Positions 51,542 to 60,531 of a stretch of DNA of 64,000 nt are shown one piece after another. The position numbers and the translations under genes are program-made. This DNA is from Nonomuraea rubra (GTDB lineage Bacteria; Actinomycetota; Actinomycetes; Streptosporangiales; Streptosporangiaceae), in assembly GCF_014207985.1 (NCBI RefSeq), contig NZ_JACHMI010000001.1, positions 3,641,001 through 3,705,000 on the forward strand, in the 5' to 3' direction. The notes beneath the pieces were generated by a model. That model searched no databases and was not told where the DNA came from. It saw only the letters and a program-made list of their open reading frames with translations. The stretch's first letter is position 1. The number at the start of each line of letters is the position of its first letter.

Positions 51542-53038
51542 ATGGACCCCGTCATCGTCGTCGGCGCCGGGCCGACGGGACTGTGGCTGGCCGCCGAGCT
51601 GCGGCTGCACGACGTGCCGGTGATCGTGCTGGAGACCCGCGAGGAGCGGGACCCGCACTCCAAGGCGGTCACCGTCCACCCCAGGACGCTCGAGGTGCTG
51701 GCCATGCGCGGGGTGGCGGGCCGCTTCCTCGCGGCGGGCATGCCGATCCCGACCGGGCACTTCGGCTCGTTGCCCCGCCGCCTGGACTTCGGCGTGCTGG
51801 AGACGGCGTACCCGTTCACGCTGTTCCTGCCGCAGGCCGACACGGAGAGGCTGCTGGAGGAGCACGCCAGGGAGCTGGGCGCGACCGTGCTGCGCGGCCA
51901 CCGCGTCACCGGGCTGGAGGAGCACGCGGACGCGGTGTCCGTGCTCGTGGCCGGGCCGGACGGGCCGTACCGGCTGCGTGCCTGCTACGTCGCCGGCTGC
52001 GACGGCACCCGCAGCACGGTCAGGCAGGCGGCCGGAATCGGCTTCCCCGGGACCGATCCCACCGTCTGGGGCTGGCTGGGCGACGTCGTCCTGGACGACC
52101 CGCCCGCCGGGCCGCTCAGCGTGTCGGGCGGGGACGGCGGCGTCATGGTGGTGCCGCTGCCGGGCGGGGTGCACCGGTTCGTCGGCGTGACCGCCGACGA
52201 CCTGCGTCCCGGCCGTCCCGGGGAGCTGACGATGGAGGAGCTGCGGGCCAAGGTCGCCCGCGTGCTCGGCACGGACTTCGGCATGCACGACCCGCGCTGG
52301 CTCTCCCGCTTCGGGAACGCCGCCCGGCAGGCGGAGCAGTACCGGCGGGGCCGGATCGTGCTCGCGGGGGACGCGGCGCACATGCACTTCCCCGCCGGCG
52401 GCGTCGGGCTGAACGTCGGCGTGCAGGACGCGGCCAACCTCGGCTGGAAGCTCGCGGCCACCGTACGCGGCGCCGCGCCTGACGGGTTGCTCGGCACCTA
52501 CCACGCCGAGCGGCACCCCGTCGGCGCCGAGCTGCTGCGCCACACCAGGGCCCAGACCGCGCTGATGACGGCGATCTCCGATGACGGGCAGGCGTTGCGC
52601 TCGCTGCTCGGCTCGCTCCTCGACGAGGTGCCCGAGCTGTCGCGCACGCTGGCCGAGCGGCTGGCCGCGCTCGACGTGCGCTACGCCCCGGCCGGCCCCG
52701 CTCACTCGCTGGCCGGGACCCGCGCACCCGACCTCCCCCTCGCCGGCGGCGGCACGCTGTACGGGCTCATGCACGCCGGCCGGCACGTCCTGCTGGACCT
52801 GACCGCCGAGGACGCCTCGGGTGCGGAAGGCCCCGGGCTGCCGTACGCCGACCGGGACCCCGGGCTGCCGTACGCCGACCGGGACCCCGGGCTGCCGCAC
52901 GCCGACCGGCACCGCGTCCGGCTCGCCGATCCGGCCGGCGCGTGGGCGGGGGTGCGGGCGGCGCTCGTACGCCCGGACGGCCACGTCGCCTGGGCGAGCG
53001 AGGAGTCCACCTCCCCGCCCGCCCAGACGTGGGCGTGA
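51542..53038 (+). CDS. FAD-dependent aromatic monooxygenase (rifampicin/tetracycline monooxygenase-like)
   Basis: A 498-residue class A flavin monooxygenase. FAD motifs VIVVGAGPTGLWLAAELRLH (residue 4 on), CDGTRSTVRQAAGI near 158 and IVLAGDAAHMHFPAGGVGLN near 272; a thioredoxin-like C-terminal domain follows. The layout matches PHOX/Rox-type hydroxylases acting on polyketides or drugs. Near residue 430 the chain contains three 9-residue repeats (GLPYADRDP) from a 27-bp tandem repeat, probably a surface loop. The TetR neighbour suggests drug-inducible expression; substrate unknown. Confidence 0.88.
   Translation: MDPVIVVGAGPTGLWLAAELRLHDVPVIVLETREERDPHSKAVTVHPRTLEVLAMRGVAGRFLAAGMPIPTGHFGSLPRRLDFGVLETAYPFTLFLPQADTERLLEEHARELGATVLRGHRVTGLEEHADAVSVLVAGPDGPYRLRACYVAGCDGTRSTVRQAAGIGFPGTDPTVWGWLGDVVLDDPPAGPLSVSGGDGGVMVVPLPGGVHRFVGVTADDLRPGRPGELTMEELRAKVARVLGTDFGMHDPRWLSRFGNAARQAEQYRRGRIVLAGDAAHMHFPAGGVGLNVGVQDAANLGWKLAATVRGAAPDGLLGTYHAERHPVGAELLRHTRAQTALMTAISDDGQALRSLLGSLLDEVPELSRTLAERLAALDVRYAPAGPAHSLAGTRAPDLPLAGGGTLYGLMHAGRHVLLDLTAEDASGAEGPGLPYADRDPGLPYADRDPGLPHADRHRVRLADPAGAWAGVRAALVRPDGHVAWASEESTSPPAQTWA
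52831..52911 (+). repeat. Three 27-bp in-frame tandem repeats in the monooxygenase gene
   Basis: Units at 52831, 52858 (identical) and 52885 (two changes) encode GLPYADRDP-type repeats in the C-terminal domain. Confidence 0.9.
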
Positions 53039-53132
53039 CCTTGCCCGGGCAGGGCGGCGGGAGCGACTCCGGCTCAACCCCTGCGTTCCATCGCGTGGAC
53101 CCGGGGCACTAGACGGACCAGGGGGTGGACCG

Positions 53133-54917
53133 ATGCGGATCGAGGACTACGCGCTGATCGGCGACATGCAGACCGCCGCCCTCGTGGGCAGGAACGGCTC
53201 CATCGACTGGTTGTGCCTGCCCCGGTTCGACTCGGCGGCCTGCTTCGCGGCGCTGCTCGACGAGCCGGGCGCGGGCCGCTGGCTGCTGGCCCCCGCCGAC
53301 GAGCGCGCCACGGCCGCGCGCCGCTACCGGGAGGACACGCTCGTCCTGGAGACCACGTGGGAGGCGGACGGCGGGTGCGTGCGGGTGCTCGACTTCATGC
53401 CGCCGCGCGTCGAGGCGCCCGACGTCGTCCGCATCGTCGAGGGCGTGCGCGGCCGCGTCGAGATGCGTACGGAGCTGGCGCTGCGCTTCGACTACGGCAG
53501 CATCGTGCCCTGGACCCACCAGGACGGCGGGGAGCTGGCGGCCGTGGCGGGCCCCGACTCGGCCTGGCTGGACGCGCCCGTGCCTCTCGACGAGAACGCG
53601 GGCACCACCACGGCGAGCTTCGCCGTCTCGGCCGGCGAGCGGCTGCCGTTCGTGCTGACCTGGCAGCAGTCGTGGCTGCCCCGCCCCGCCAGGGTGGACG
53701 CCTTCACCGCGCTGGACGACACCGTCCGTACGTGGACCGGCTGGCTGCGCGACTGCCCGTACCGGCCGGACACCAGGTACGGCGAGGCCGTGCGGCGCAG
53801 CCTGCTCACCCTCAAGGCGCTCACCTACGCCCCCACCGGCGGCCTGGTCGCCGCGCCCACCACGTCGCTGCCCGAGGAGATCGGCGGCACCCGCAACTGG
53901 GACTACCGCTACAGCTGGCTGCGCGACGCGTCGTTCACGCTGCGCGCCCTGCTGCGGGCCGGGTTCGAGGACGAGGCCAGGGCCTGGCGCGACTGGCTGC
54001 TGCGCGCGGTCGCGGGGGACCCGGCCGACCTGCAGATCATGTACACGCTCGACGGCACCCGCCGCATCCCCGAGTGGCGGGCGGAGTGGTTGCGCGGGTA
54101 CGAGGGCTCCCGTCCCGTACGCATCGGCAACGCCGCGTACGCCCAGGTCCAGCTCGACGTCTACGGCGAGGTGCTGGACTGCCTCTACCAGGGCAGGCAG
54201 GCCGGCCTCCACCACGACGCCGCCGCGTGGGACCTGCAGTGCTCCCTCATGGACTACCTGGAGGGCCACTGGCGCGACCCCGACCACGGCCTGTGGGAGA
54301 TCCGCGGCCCGCGCCGCCACTTCACCCACTCCAAGGTGCTCGCCTGGGTCGCCGCCGACCGCATGGTCCGCACCGCCGAGTCCGGCGACCACGCGGGCCC
54401 CGCCGGCCGGTGGAAGGCGCTGCGCGAGGAGATCCACCGCGAGGTGTGCGAGCAGGGCTACGACGCGGAGCGCAACACGTTCACCCAGTTCTACGGCTCG
54501 CGCGGGGTGGACGCGGCGCTGCTGCTCATCCCCAGGCTCGGGTTCCTGCCGCCGTCCGACCGGCGCGTGGCGGGCACCGTCGAGGCCGTGCGGCGCGAGC
54601 TGGGCAGGGACGGGCTGGTGCTGCGCCACCGCCACGACCTGGACAACCTCGACGAGCTCACCGGTGGCGAGGGCACGTTCCTGGCCTGCTCGTTCTGGCT
54701 GGCCGACGCGCTGGCGCTGCTCGGCAGGAGGGAGGAGGCGTGCGAGCTGTTCGACCGGCTGCTGGGCCTGCGCAACGACGTCGGGCTGCTGTCGGAGGAG
54801 TACGACACCGAGCGCGGCCGCCAGGTCGGCAACTTCCCCCAGGCCTACAGCCACCTGGCCGTCGTCAACACCGCCACGGCGCTGGCCTCTGATCCACCCC
54901 TGAACACCGAACGATAA
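53133..54917 (+). CDS. Glycoside hydrolase family 15 protein (glucoamylase/trehalase type)
   Basis: A 594-residue cytoplasmic glycosidase. N-terminal beta-sandwich (1-210) opens with IEDYALIGDMQTAALVGRNG and SIDWLCLPRFDS. The (alpha/alpha)6 barrel has the GH15 catalytic landmarks RNWDYRYSWLRDASFTL, a general-acid Glu in TGGEGTFLACSFWLADAL and a base Glu in GLLSEEYD. Actinobacterial and mycobacterial homologues with this layout act as trehalases as often as glucoamylases. GGGGGTGG precedes ATG 53133. No signal peptide. Confidence 0.9.
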   Translation: MRIEDYALIGDMQTAALVGRNGSIDWLCLPRFDSAACFAALLDEPGAGRWLLAPADERATAARRYREDTLVLETTWEADGGCVRVLDFMPPRVEAPDVVRIVEGVRGRVEMRTELALRFDYGSIVPWTHQDGGELAAVAGPDSAWLDAPVPLDENAGTTTASFAVSAGERLPFVLTWQQSWLPRPARVDAFTALDDTVRTWTGWLRDCPYRPDTRYGEAVRRSLLTLKALTYAPTGGLVAAPTTSLPEEIGGTRNWDYRYSWLRDASFTLRALLRAGFEDEARAWRDWLLRAVAGDPADLQIMYTLDGTRRIPEWRAEWLRGYEGSRPVRIGNAAYAQVQLDVYGEVLDCLYQGRQAGLHHDAAAWDLQCSLMDYLEGHWRDPDHGLWEIRGPRRHFTHSKVLAWVAADRMVRTAESGDHAGPAGRWKALREEIHREVCEQGYDAERNTFTQFYGSRGVDAALLLIPRLGFLPPSDRRVAGTVEAVRRELGRDGLVLRHRHDLDNLDELTGGEGTFLACSFWLADALALLGRREEACELFDRLLGLRNDVGLLSEEYDTERGRQVGNFPQAYSHLAVVNTATALASDPPLNTER

Positions 54918-55015
54918 CGATTACCTGTGAAAGTCGTTCCCCGATATGCCCCTCTTCGCCAACGCATGGAACGCTACGAGCGGCATGCACAGAGTTGGGA
55001 TCGGGTGAGAATCGG

Positions 55016-56392
55016 GTGGCGACGACTAGCGGGGGATCGTTCTGGCACAGGCTCGGCCGGGTGATGGGGGTCACCGCGACGGCCGTGATCATGGCCGGTT
55101 GCGGCACCATGGGCGGGGGGACACAGCAGGCACCGCCGGCGCCGCAGCAGTCCAGCGCCGCGCCTCAGACCCAGGCCGCGAGCCCGGCGGCGGCCCCGCC
55201 GAAGGTGGACGAGGGCTGGCCGCGCTGGGGCTTCACGCACACGGGCGTCAGCGCCAACAACGTCACCCGCGAGTTCGAGCAGGTCGTGGCCGGCCGGCTC
55301 GCCCGCACGCCGATGCTGCAGAACCAGCACATCATGGGCTTCGGCGCGCTGAACCCCGAGCCGTACCCGGGGCAGTACTTCTGGGAGGACCTCGACAGCC
55401 GGATGAACGTCATGCGGCAGTCCAAGGCCACCCCGGTGATCACGCTCTGCTGCGCGCCCGACTGGATGAAGGGCGGCCCCGAGGGCCCCACGGCGGACTC
55501 CGCCTGGGCCGAGCACCTGGAGGACGCGCCGTACCCCGAGTTCTTCGACGAGTTCGCCAAGCTGTCGGCGACGGTCGCCCAGCGGTACAAGGACGTCAAG
55601 TACTTCATGGTGTGGAACGAGTTCAAGGGCTTCTGGAAGGACCACTCCAAGCCCGCGGACTACAAGGGCTACACCGAGATGTACAACAAGGTCTACGACG
55701 CGGTGAAGGCGGTCCGGCCCGACGCCCAGATCGGCGGCCCGTACCTCGGCTTCGACAGCAACGCCGGCGGCGACACGGAGCTGCGCGGTGACTGGGGGGT
55801 CGTCAACCAGAACGTGCTCGACGCCTTCAACTACTGGTTCGAGAACAAGAAGGGCGCCGACTTCATCGTCGTGGACGGCGCCTCGGTCACCGACGCGCAC
55901 GAGCTGCTGCCGGACGAGTTCGGCGCGGTGGCCAAGTTCGCCGACGTCACCAAGTGGCTGCGGGAGAAGACCGGCGACATGCCGATCTGGTGGTCGGAGT
56001 GGTACTACGAGCCCGAGGACGGCAGCACGAACTGGGCGGAGCCCAAGCGCCTGGCCGTGCAGGCCGCCTCCATGATCGCCTTCGCGTCCAGCGGCGCCGC
56101 CACCGCGCTCTACTGGAACCCGCAGGCCAAGGAGGGCGCCTGCCGGGGCTGCCTGTGGGATCCCAAGAGCGGGTCGGAGACGAAGACGGCGCAGCTCCTG
56201 GACAACTTCGTGAAGTGGTTCCCCGCCGGCGCGCCGATCGAGGACGTCTCCTCCTCCGAGCCCTCGGTGAAGGTGCTGGCCCAGCCGGAGCAGCTCCTGC
56301 TGGTCAACACCACCGACGGGAACGTCACCACGACCGTGGACGGCAAGGAGTACACGCTCAAGGCGTACGAGATCAAGTGGAGTGCCCGCTGA
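55016..56392 (+). CDS. GH39-like glycosidase lipoprotein
   Basis: A 458-residue exported protein. Residues 1-29 form a lipoprotein signal ending VIMAGC (Cys29 lipidated), then a Gln/Pro/Ala linker to about 62. The catalytic domain resembles GH39 beta-xylosidase/iduronidase-type TIM barrels: YFMVWNEFKGFW places the acid/base Glu at 202 after Asn201, and PIWWSEWYYEPEDG places a nucleophile Glu at 328. GTG 55016 was chosen since the signal peptide starts here; upstream TTG 54995 is possible. The glycan is unknown. The gene lies downstream of GH15 on the same strand, 98 bases apart. Confidence 0.8.
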   Translation: MATTSGGSFWHRLGRVMGVTATAVIMAGCGTMGGGTQQAPPAPQQSSAAPQTQAASPAAAPPKVDEGWPRWGFTHTGVSANNVTREFEQVVAGRLARTPMLQNQHIMGFGALNPEPYPGQYFWEDLDSRMNVMRQSKATPVITLCCAPDWMKGGPEGPTADSAWAEHLEDAPYPEFFDEFAKLSATVAQRYKDVKYFMVWNEFKGFWKDHSKPADYKGYTEMYNKVYDAVKAVRPDAQIGGPYLGFDSNAGGDTELRGDWGVVNQNVLDAFNYWFENKKGADFIVVDGASVTDAHELLPDEFGAVAKFADVTKWLREKTGDMPIWWSEWYYEPEDGSTNWAEPKRLAVQAASMIAFASSGAATALYWNPQAKEGACRGCLWDPKSGSETKTAQLLDNFVKWFPAGAPIEDVSSSEPSVKVLAQPEQLLLVNTTDGNVTTTVDGKEYTLKAYEIKWSAR

Positions 56393-56493
56393 CCGTCGCC
56401 TGATCGGAACCGCGCTCCTTCACACGATTTTTCGGGTGATCTTCCTAGGCTCGTCCCCGGAAGTCCGGCTTCGGGGGAAGGAAGCATGCGGTC

Positions 56494-57189
56494 ATGCCCG
56501 ACAGGTCCATCCGGCTCGTGGTGCCGATCGTCGTGATCAGCGGCGTGGCGGCCGCCGCGACAGGGGCCGAGCTCCTGTACGGCCGGCCGGCCACGCCCCC
56601 GGCGGCGGCCGCGCCGGCGCCCGGCGAGCCCGCCGCCGCTGAGGAGCGGGCGGCGCGGACGCTCGGTCTCGTCCGCGTCGACTACCGCCTGACCCGGCTG
56701 CCGCAGCACGCCAGCAACCAGCTCGCGGTCTGGATCGAGGACGAGGACGGCGGGTACGTCCGCACGCTCTTCGCCACCAGCTACACCGCCAACGGCGGCT
56801 ACGTGCGGCGGCCGATGTCGCTGCCGCTGTGGCGCGAGAAGGCGAGCTGGGAGACCGCCACGGAGGCGGAGGTCCAGAGCGCGAGCCGGCCCGCGCAGGA
56901 GAGCGGCCCGCACTCCCTCTACTGGGACGGCACCGACAGGAACGGCCGTCCCGTGCCCGCCGGGACCTACGTCTACCGGGTCGAGGGCAACCTCCTGTGG
57001 GAGAACCGCGTGCTGTTCACCGGCACGATCACGCTGGGGGAGGCGGCCGACTCCTCGGTGGCCCGCGCCGAGTACCTGCCCGAGGCGGCCAGGGCGGAAG
57101 GCGAGATGGTCGCGGACGTGCGGGCCGCGTTCCTGCCCGGCGAGCCGCTGGACCCGTCGGCGGTGACGACCTACACCCGGGGCTCGTGA
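56494..57189 (+). CDS. DUF2271 family exported protein
   Basis: A 231-residue protein with an N-terminal membrane anchor or signal (IRLVVPIVVISGVAAAATGA). The domain shows QLAVWIEDEDGGYVRTLFAT and a FlgD-like turn LYWDGTDRNGRPVPAGTYVY RVE in separate strands, as in DUF2271 proteins of the periplasm. These occur next to flavin/heme redox genes. Its stop overlaps the start of the ferric-reductase-like gene by one base, so the two are coupled and probably work in one extracytoplasmic redox system. Confidence 0.82.
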   Translation: MPDRSIRLVVPIVVISGVAAAATGAELLYGRPATPPAAAAPAPGEPAAAEERAARTLGLVRVDYRLTRLPQHASNQLAVWIEDEDGGYVRTLFATSYTANGGYVRRPMSLPLWREKASWETATEAEVQSASRPAQESGPHSLYWDGTDRNGRPVPAGTYVYRVEGNLLWENRVLFTGTITLGEAADSSVARAEYLPEAARAEGEMVADVRAAFLPGEPLDPSAVTTYTRGS

Positions 57190-58484
57190 TGCACCCGCCG
57201 GGCGGGCGGCCCTCACAGAGGGCGGGCGGGCGGCTCCTGCGCGGGGCGAGGCGGGATGGCCGACGGCGCTCGCGCGGGGCGCGGCCGTTGCGGCTGCGCA
57301 GGCTGGTGGCGGCGATCGTGCTCAGCGCGCTGCCGTTCGCCTACCCGCTCTTCCACCTCGACCTGGTCGGCGGCCCGCTGCCCGGCACGGCGGGCGTGGT
57401 CGGCCTGCTGGGCGCGCTCGCCATGTGGTGGCAGGTGCTGCTCGGCGCCCGCCAGGTGTCCGGATGGTTCAGCGCCGACCGGGGCAGGATCGTGACGGCC
57501 CACGCATGGCTGGGCGCGAGCGGTGCCTTCCTCGTCCTGCTCCACCCGCTCCTGGAGCTGATCGCCGACCGGCACGGCCCCGCCTACCTCGTGCTGCTCG
57601 ACTTCACCTGGGTCGAGTCCACCTACACCTCGCTGGGCCGCCTGGCGCTGCTGATGTTCGTGCTGCTCTGGCTGAGCAGCACGCTGCTGCGCGCCGTCAC
57701 CCGCCACCGGCTCTGGCAGCGCGTCCACTACCTGTCGTATCCCCTCGTCGGCCTGGTGTTCCTGCACGCGTACGGGATCGGCACGTTCCTGGCGGAGCTG
57801 CCGTGGCTGCGGGCGTACTGGCTGGCGCTGGCGGCGGCCTTCGCCGGGGTGGCCGGGTGGCGGCTGGCCGCCCCGCTGCGGGCCAGGCGGTACCGGCTGG
57901 CGGGCGCCGAGCGGGTCGCCGGCGGCGTGACCGTGTACAGCCTGCGGGGGAGCGGGGTCCGGCCGCTGCCCGGCCAGTTCTGCCACCTGCGCACCGCCGC
58001 CATGGAGCGCTCGCACCCCTTCAGCGTGGTGCGGGCGCGGGACGGCGAGCTGGTGTTCGCGGTGAAGGACGCGGGCCCGTTCACCGCCCGCCTGCGCGCC
58101 CTGCCCGTGGGGGCGACGGTGCTGGTGGACGGCCCGTACGGCACGTTCACCCGCGAGGCCCAGCTCGGCGGGCGGCCGCCGGTGCTGGTGGCGGGCGGGA
58201 TCGGGGTCACCCCGTTCGTGGAGCTGGCCGTACGCCGCCAGGACGCCGTGCTCTTCCACGCCACCCGCCACCCGATGGACCTTCACCGGCACCTGGGTCC
58301 CCGCTACCGGCCCGCGCACCCCGGCGGCGAACGGCTCACCGCCGCCCGCATCACCCGCGACGCCCCCGGGGACGCCGCGTACTTCGTCTGCGGCGGCCCC
58401 GGCTTCGTCGCGGGCATGGTCGCTGAGCTGCGGGCGCATGGGGTGCCCGCGGACCGCCTGTTCAGCGAGCGCTTCGAGTGGTGA
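57189..58484 (+). CDS. Ferric reductase-like transmembrane flavocytochrome
   Basis: A 431-residue membrane oxidoreductase. After an Arg-rich cytoplasmic head (1-40), six hydrophobic helices carry paired His for two b hemes (VTAHAWLGASGAFLVLLHPL; RVHYLSYPLVGLVFLHAYGI). The C-terminal ferredoxin-NADP reductase-type part has the FAD motif RSHPFSV, an NAD(P) loop VLVAGGIGVTPFVELA, FVCGGPGFV and the terminal Phe-Glu-Trp. It would move electrons from NAD(P)H across the membrane. Coupled with the DUF2271 gene, suggesting that exported protein or a flavin accepts electrons. Confidence 0.87.
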   Translation: MHPPGGRPSQRAGGRLLRGARRDGRRRSRGARPLRLRRLVAAIVLSALPFAYPLFHLDLVGGPLPGTAGVVGLLGALAMWWQVLLGARQVSGWFSADRGRIVTAHAWLGASGAFLVLLHPLLELIADRHGPAYLVLLDFTWVESTYTSLGRLALLMFVLLWLSSTLLRAVTRHRLWQRVHYLSYPLVGLVFLHAYGIGTFLAELPWLRAYWLALAAAFAGVAGWRLAAPLRARRYRLAGAERVAGGVTVYSLRGSGVRPLPGQFCHLRTAAMERSHPFSVVRARDGELVFAVKDAGPFTARLRALPVGATVLVDGPYGTFTREAQLGGRPPVLVAGGIGVTPFVELAVRRQDAVLFHATRHPMDLHRHLGPRYRPAHPGGERLTAARITRDAPGDAAYFVCGGPGFVAGMVAELRAHGVPADRLFSERFEW

Positions 58485-58486
58485 GG

Positions 58487-59623
58487 TCAGACGTAACCGG
58501 TCGAGCCGTCCGGCCGGATCGGCAGCACGCGCTCCCAGCGCACGTAGTCGTCGCTGCCCAGCACCGACTCGTCGATCTCCACTCCCCAGCCGGGCCGGTC
58601 TGGCCGTAGCTCCAGGTATCCGTCCACGGGCAGGTACGGGTCGGGGCACCAGGTGGTCTCGCACGGCTTGTACTCGACCAGCTTGAGCCCGTGGTGCGCG
58701 GCGGCGAAGTGCACGTTCACGGCCGTCGCCAGCGGCCCCATCGGGTTGTGCGGGGCCACGCTCGCGTAGTGCGTCTCGGCGATCGTGGCGATCCTGCGCA
58801 TCTGCGCAAGCCCGCCGACCACGCACACGTCCGGCTGCACGATGTCGGCGCCGCCGGCCGTCAGCAGGGCCAGGAAGTCCTGCGGCAGGAACAGCGACTC
58901 GCCGGTGGCCAGCGGCACGTCGAGCCGCGAGCGCAGGTGCCCCCAGGCGGGGAGGTACTCGGGCCTGATCGGCTCCTCGAACCACAGCGGGTCGTACGGG
59001 GCCAGCGCGTTGCCGAGCTGGATCGCCTGGCGCGGCTCGAAGATGCGGGCGTGCGCCTCGAAGGCGAACTCCCACTCCACCGGGTGGATCGAGCGGATCT
59101 CGGCGAAGTACTCGGCCGCCTCCTTCACCACGTTGCCCCAGCGGCCCGCGTACAGGTCGCGGCGGTACGGGCTGAGCTTGAAGGCGGTGAAGCCGTACCG
59201 TTCGTTCAGCTCCTGGGTGAGGTCGCGGCAGGCGGGCGGGTCCGGCGCGGTGTAGACGCCGCAGTAGACGGGCACCCGGTCGCGTACGTTGCCGCCGAGC
59301 AGCATGTAGACCGGCAGCCCCGCCGCCTTGCCCGAGATGTCCCACAGCGCCTGGTCGATGGCCGCGATGGCGGCCAGCCCGATCGCGCCCGGCGGGAAGC
59401 GCGCCTCCTGCAGCAGCCGCCGCACGACGTACTCCACCCGCCGCGGGTCCACGCCCTCGATCTGCTGGAACATGTACTCCAGGACGGGGATCAGCGCGTG
59501 GTCGGGCCCGTGGTTGTACGCCTCGCCCCAGCCGGACACCCCCTCGTCGGTCTCCACCTTCACCAGCAGGCGCGGGCGGACGTCCACCCGCTGCATGTAC
59601 GTCCGCAACGCGGTGATCTTCAT
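58487..59623 (-). CDS. Enolase-superfamily sugar-acid dehydratase (mandelate racemase/galactonate dehydratase-like)
   Basis: A 378-residue enzyme with the capping domain (1-125: VKVETDEGVSGWGEAYNHGP, GLAAIAAIDQALWDISGKAA) and barrel domain. Metal-ligand positions: FEAHAR near 193 (Glu where Asp is commoner), WFEEPIRPE near 219 and ATGESLF near 245; catalytic His in VAPHNPMGPLATAVN near 296. The layout suits dehydration of a C6 acid sugar. ATG 59623 overlaps the stop of the DapA-type gene by four bases (ATGA). Last gene of a three-gene catabolic operon. Confidence 0.85.
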   Translation of the reverse strand: MKITALRTYMQRVDVRPRLLVKVETDEGVSGWGEAYNHGPDHALIPVLEYMFQQIEGVDPRRVEYVVRRLLQEARFPPGAIGLAAIAAIDQALWDISGKAAGLPVYMLLGGNVRDRVPVYCGVYTAPDPPACRDLTQELNERYGFTAFKLSPYRRDLYAGRWGNVVKEAAEYFAEIRSIHPVEWEFAFEAHARIFEPRQAIQLGNALAPYDPLWFEEPIRPEYLPAWGHLRSRLDVPLATGESLFLPQDFLALLTAGGADIVQPDVCVVGGLAQMRRIATIAETHYASVAPHNPMGPLATAVNVHFAAAHHGLKLVEYKPCETTWCPDPYLPVDGYLELRPDRPGWGVEIDESVLGSDDYVRWERVLPIRPDGSTGYV

Positions 59624-60525
59624 GCTGCTCCCTCCTGCCAGGTGGCCAGGATCGCGGCCACCTCCTCCCGTACGGCGGCCGGCAGCGCCCGGCTCGGCGG
59701 GCGCACGTCGCGGCGGCAGAGCCCGAGCTGCGCCAGGGCCTCCTTGACCACCGCCACGTTGTCGGCCGAGGAGTCCGCGCCGCGCAGCTCCTCGAACCTC
59801 CTGATCAGCTCCCACACCCGCATCGCGGCGGCGAAGTCGCCGGCCCGCAGCGCGTCGCGCATGCGCAGCGTCAGCTCCGGCGCCGCGGTGACCAGCCCGG
59901 AGGTGAAGCCGCGGGCGCCGACCGCCCAGTACGCCGGCGTGTACGGCTCCGCCAGCCCGCACAACCACGCGAACCGCTCCAGCCCGGCATCCCGCGCCAC
60001 CGACGCGAACCTCACCGGATCGGGCACCGCGTACTTCACGCCGACCACGTTCGGGCACGCCTCGCCCAGCCGCGCCACCTCCTCGCCGGTGATCCGCGGG
60101 CTGCGGACGTACGGCACCACGCCCAGCTCGGGCACGGCCTCGGCGATCTGCCGGTGGTAGTCCACCCAGCCCTCGGCCGCCACGTACGGGTGCACCGGCT
60201 GGTGCACCATCACCGCGCGGGCGCCGTGGTCGCGGGCGTGCCGGGCTGCCTCGGCGGCCGAGAGCGCGTCCAGCCCGACCCCGGCCAGCACGATCGCGCC
60301 GTCACCGGCCGCCGCGGCCGTGGACTCCAGCACGCGGCGCCGCTCGTCCGGCGTCAGCGCGTAGAACTCACCGGTGTTGCCGTTGGGCGTGATCACCTTC
60401 ACGCCCGCGCCGACCAGCCGGCGGACCAGCTCGGCGTTCGCGCCGAGGTCGACGGCGCCGCCCGCGTCGAAGGGCGTCACGGTGACGGCCGCGACGTCGT
60501 TCAGCATCTCGATCAGGGACTGCAC
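59620..60525 (-). CDS. DapA/NanA-family lyase (dihydrodipicolinate synthase family)
   Basis: A 301-residue Schiff-base lyase. TPNGNTGEFYALT (residues 47-59) is the carboxylate-binding loop; VVPYVRSPR holds Tyr139, and VVGVKYAVPDP holds the catalytic Lys164. With the dehydratase and transporter beside it, it is likely a 2-keto-3-deoxy-sugar-acid aldolase or 5-dehydro-4-deoxyglucarate dehydratase rather than lysine-pathway DapA. GTG 60525 follows the MFS stop by six bases: same operon. Confidence 0.85.
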   Translation of the reverse strand: MQSLIEMLNDVAAVTVTPFDAGGAVDLGANAELVRRLVGAGVKVITPNGNTGEFYALTPDERRRVLESTAAAAGDGAIVLAGVGLDALSAAEAARHARDHGARAVMVHQPVHPYVAAEGWVDYHRQIAEAVPELGVVPYVRSPRITGEEVARLGEACPNVVGVKYAVPDPVRFASVARDAGLERFAWLCGLAEPYTPAYWAVGARGFTSGLVTAAPELTLRMRDALRAGDFAAAMRVWELIRRFEELRGADSSADNVAVVKEALAQLGLCRRDVRPPSRALPAAVREEVAAILATWQEGAA

Positions 60526-60531
60526 CTGCGC

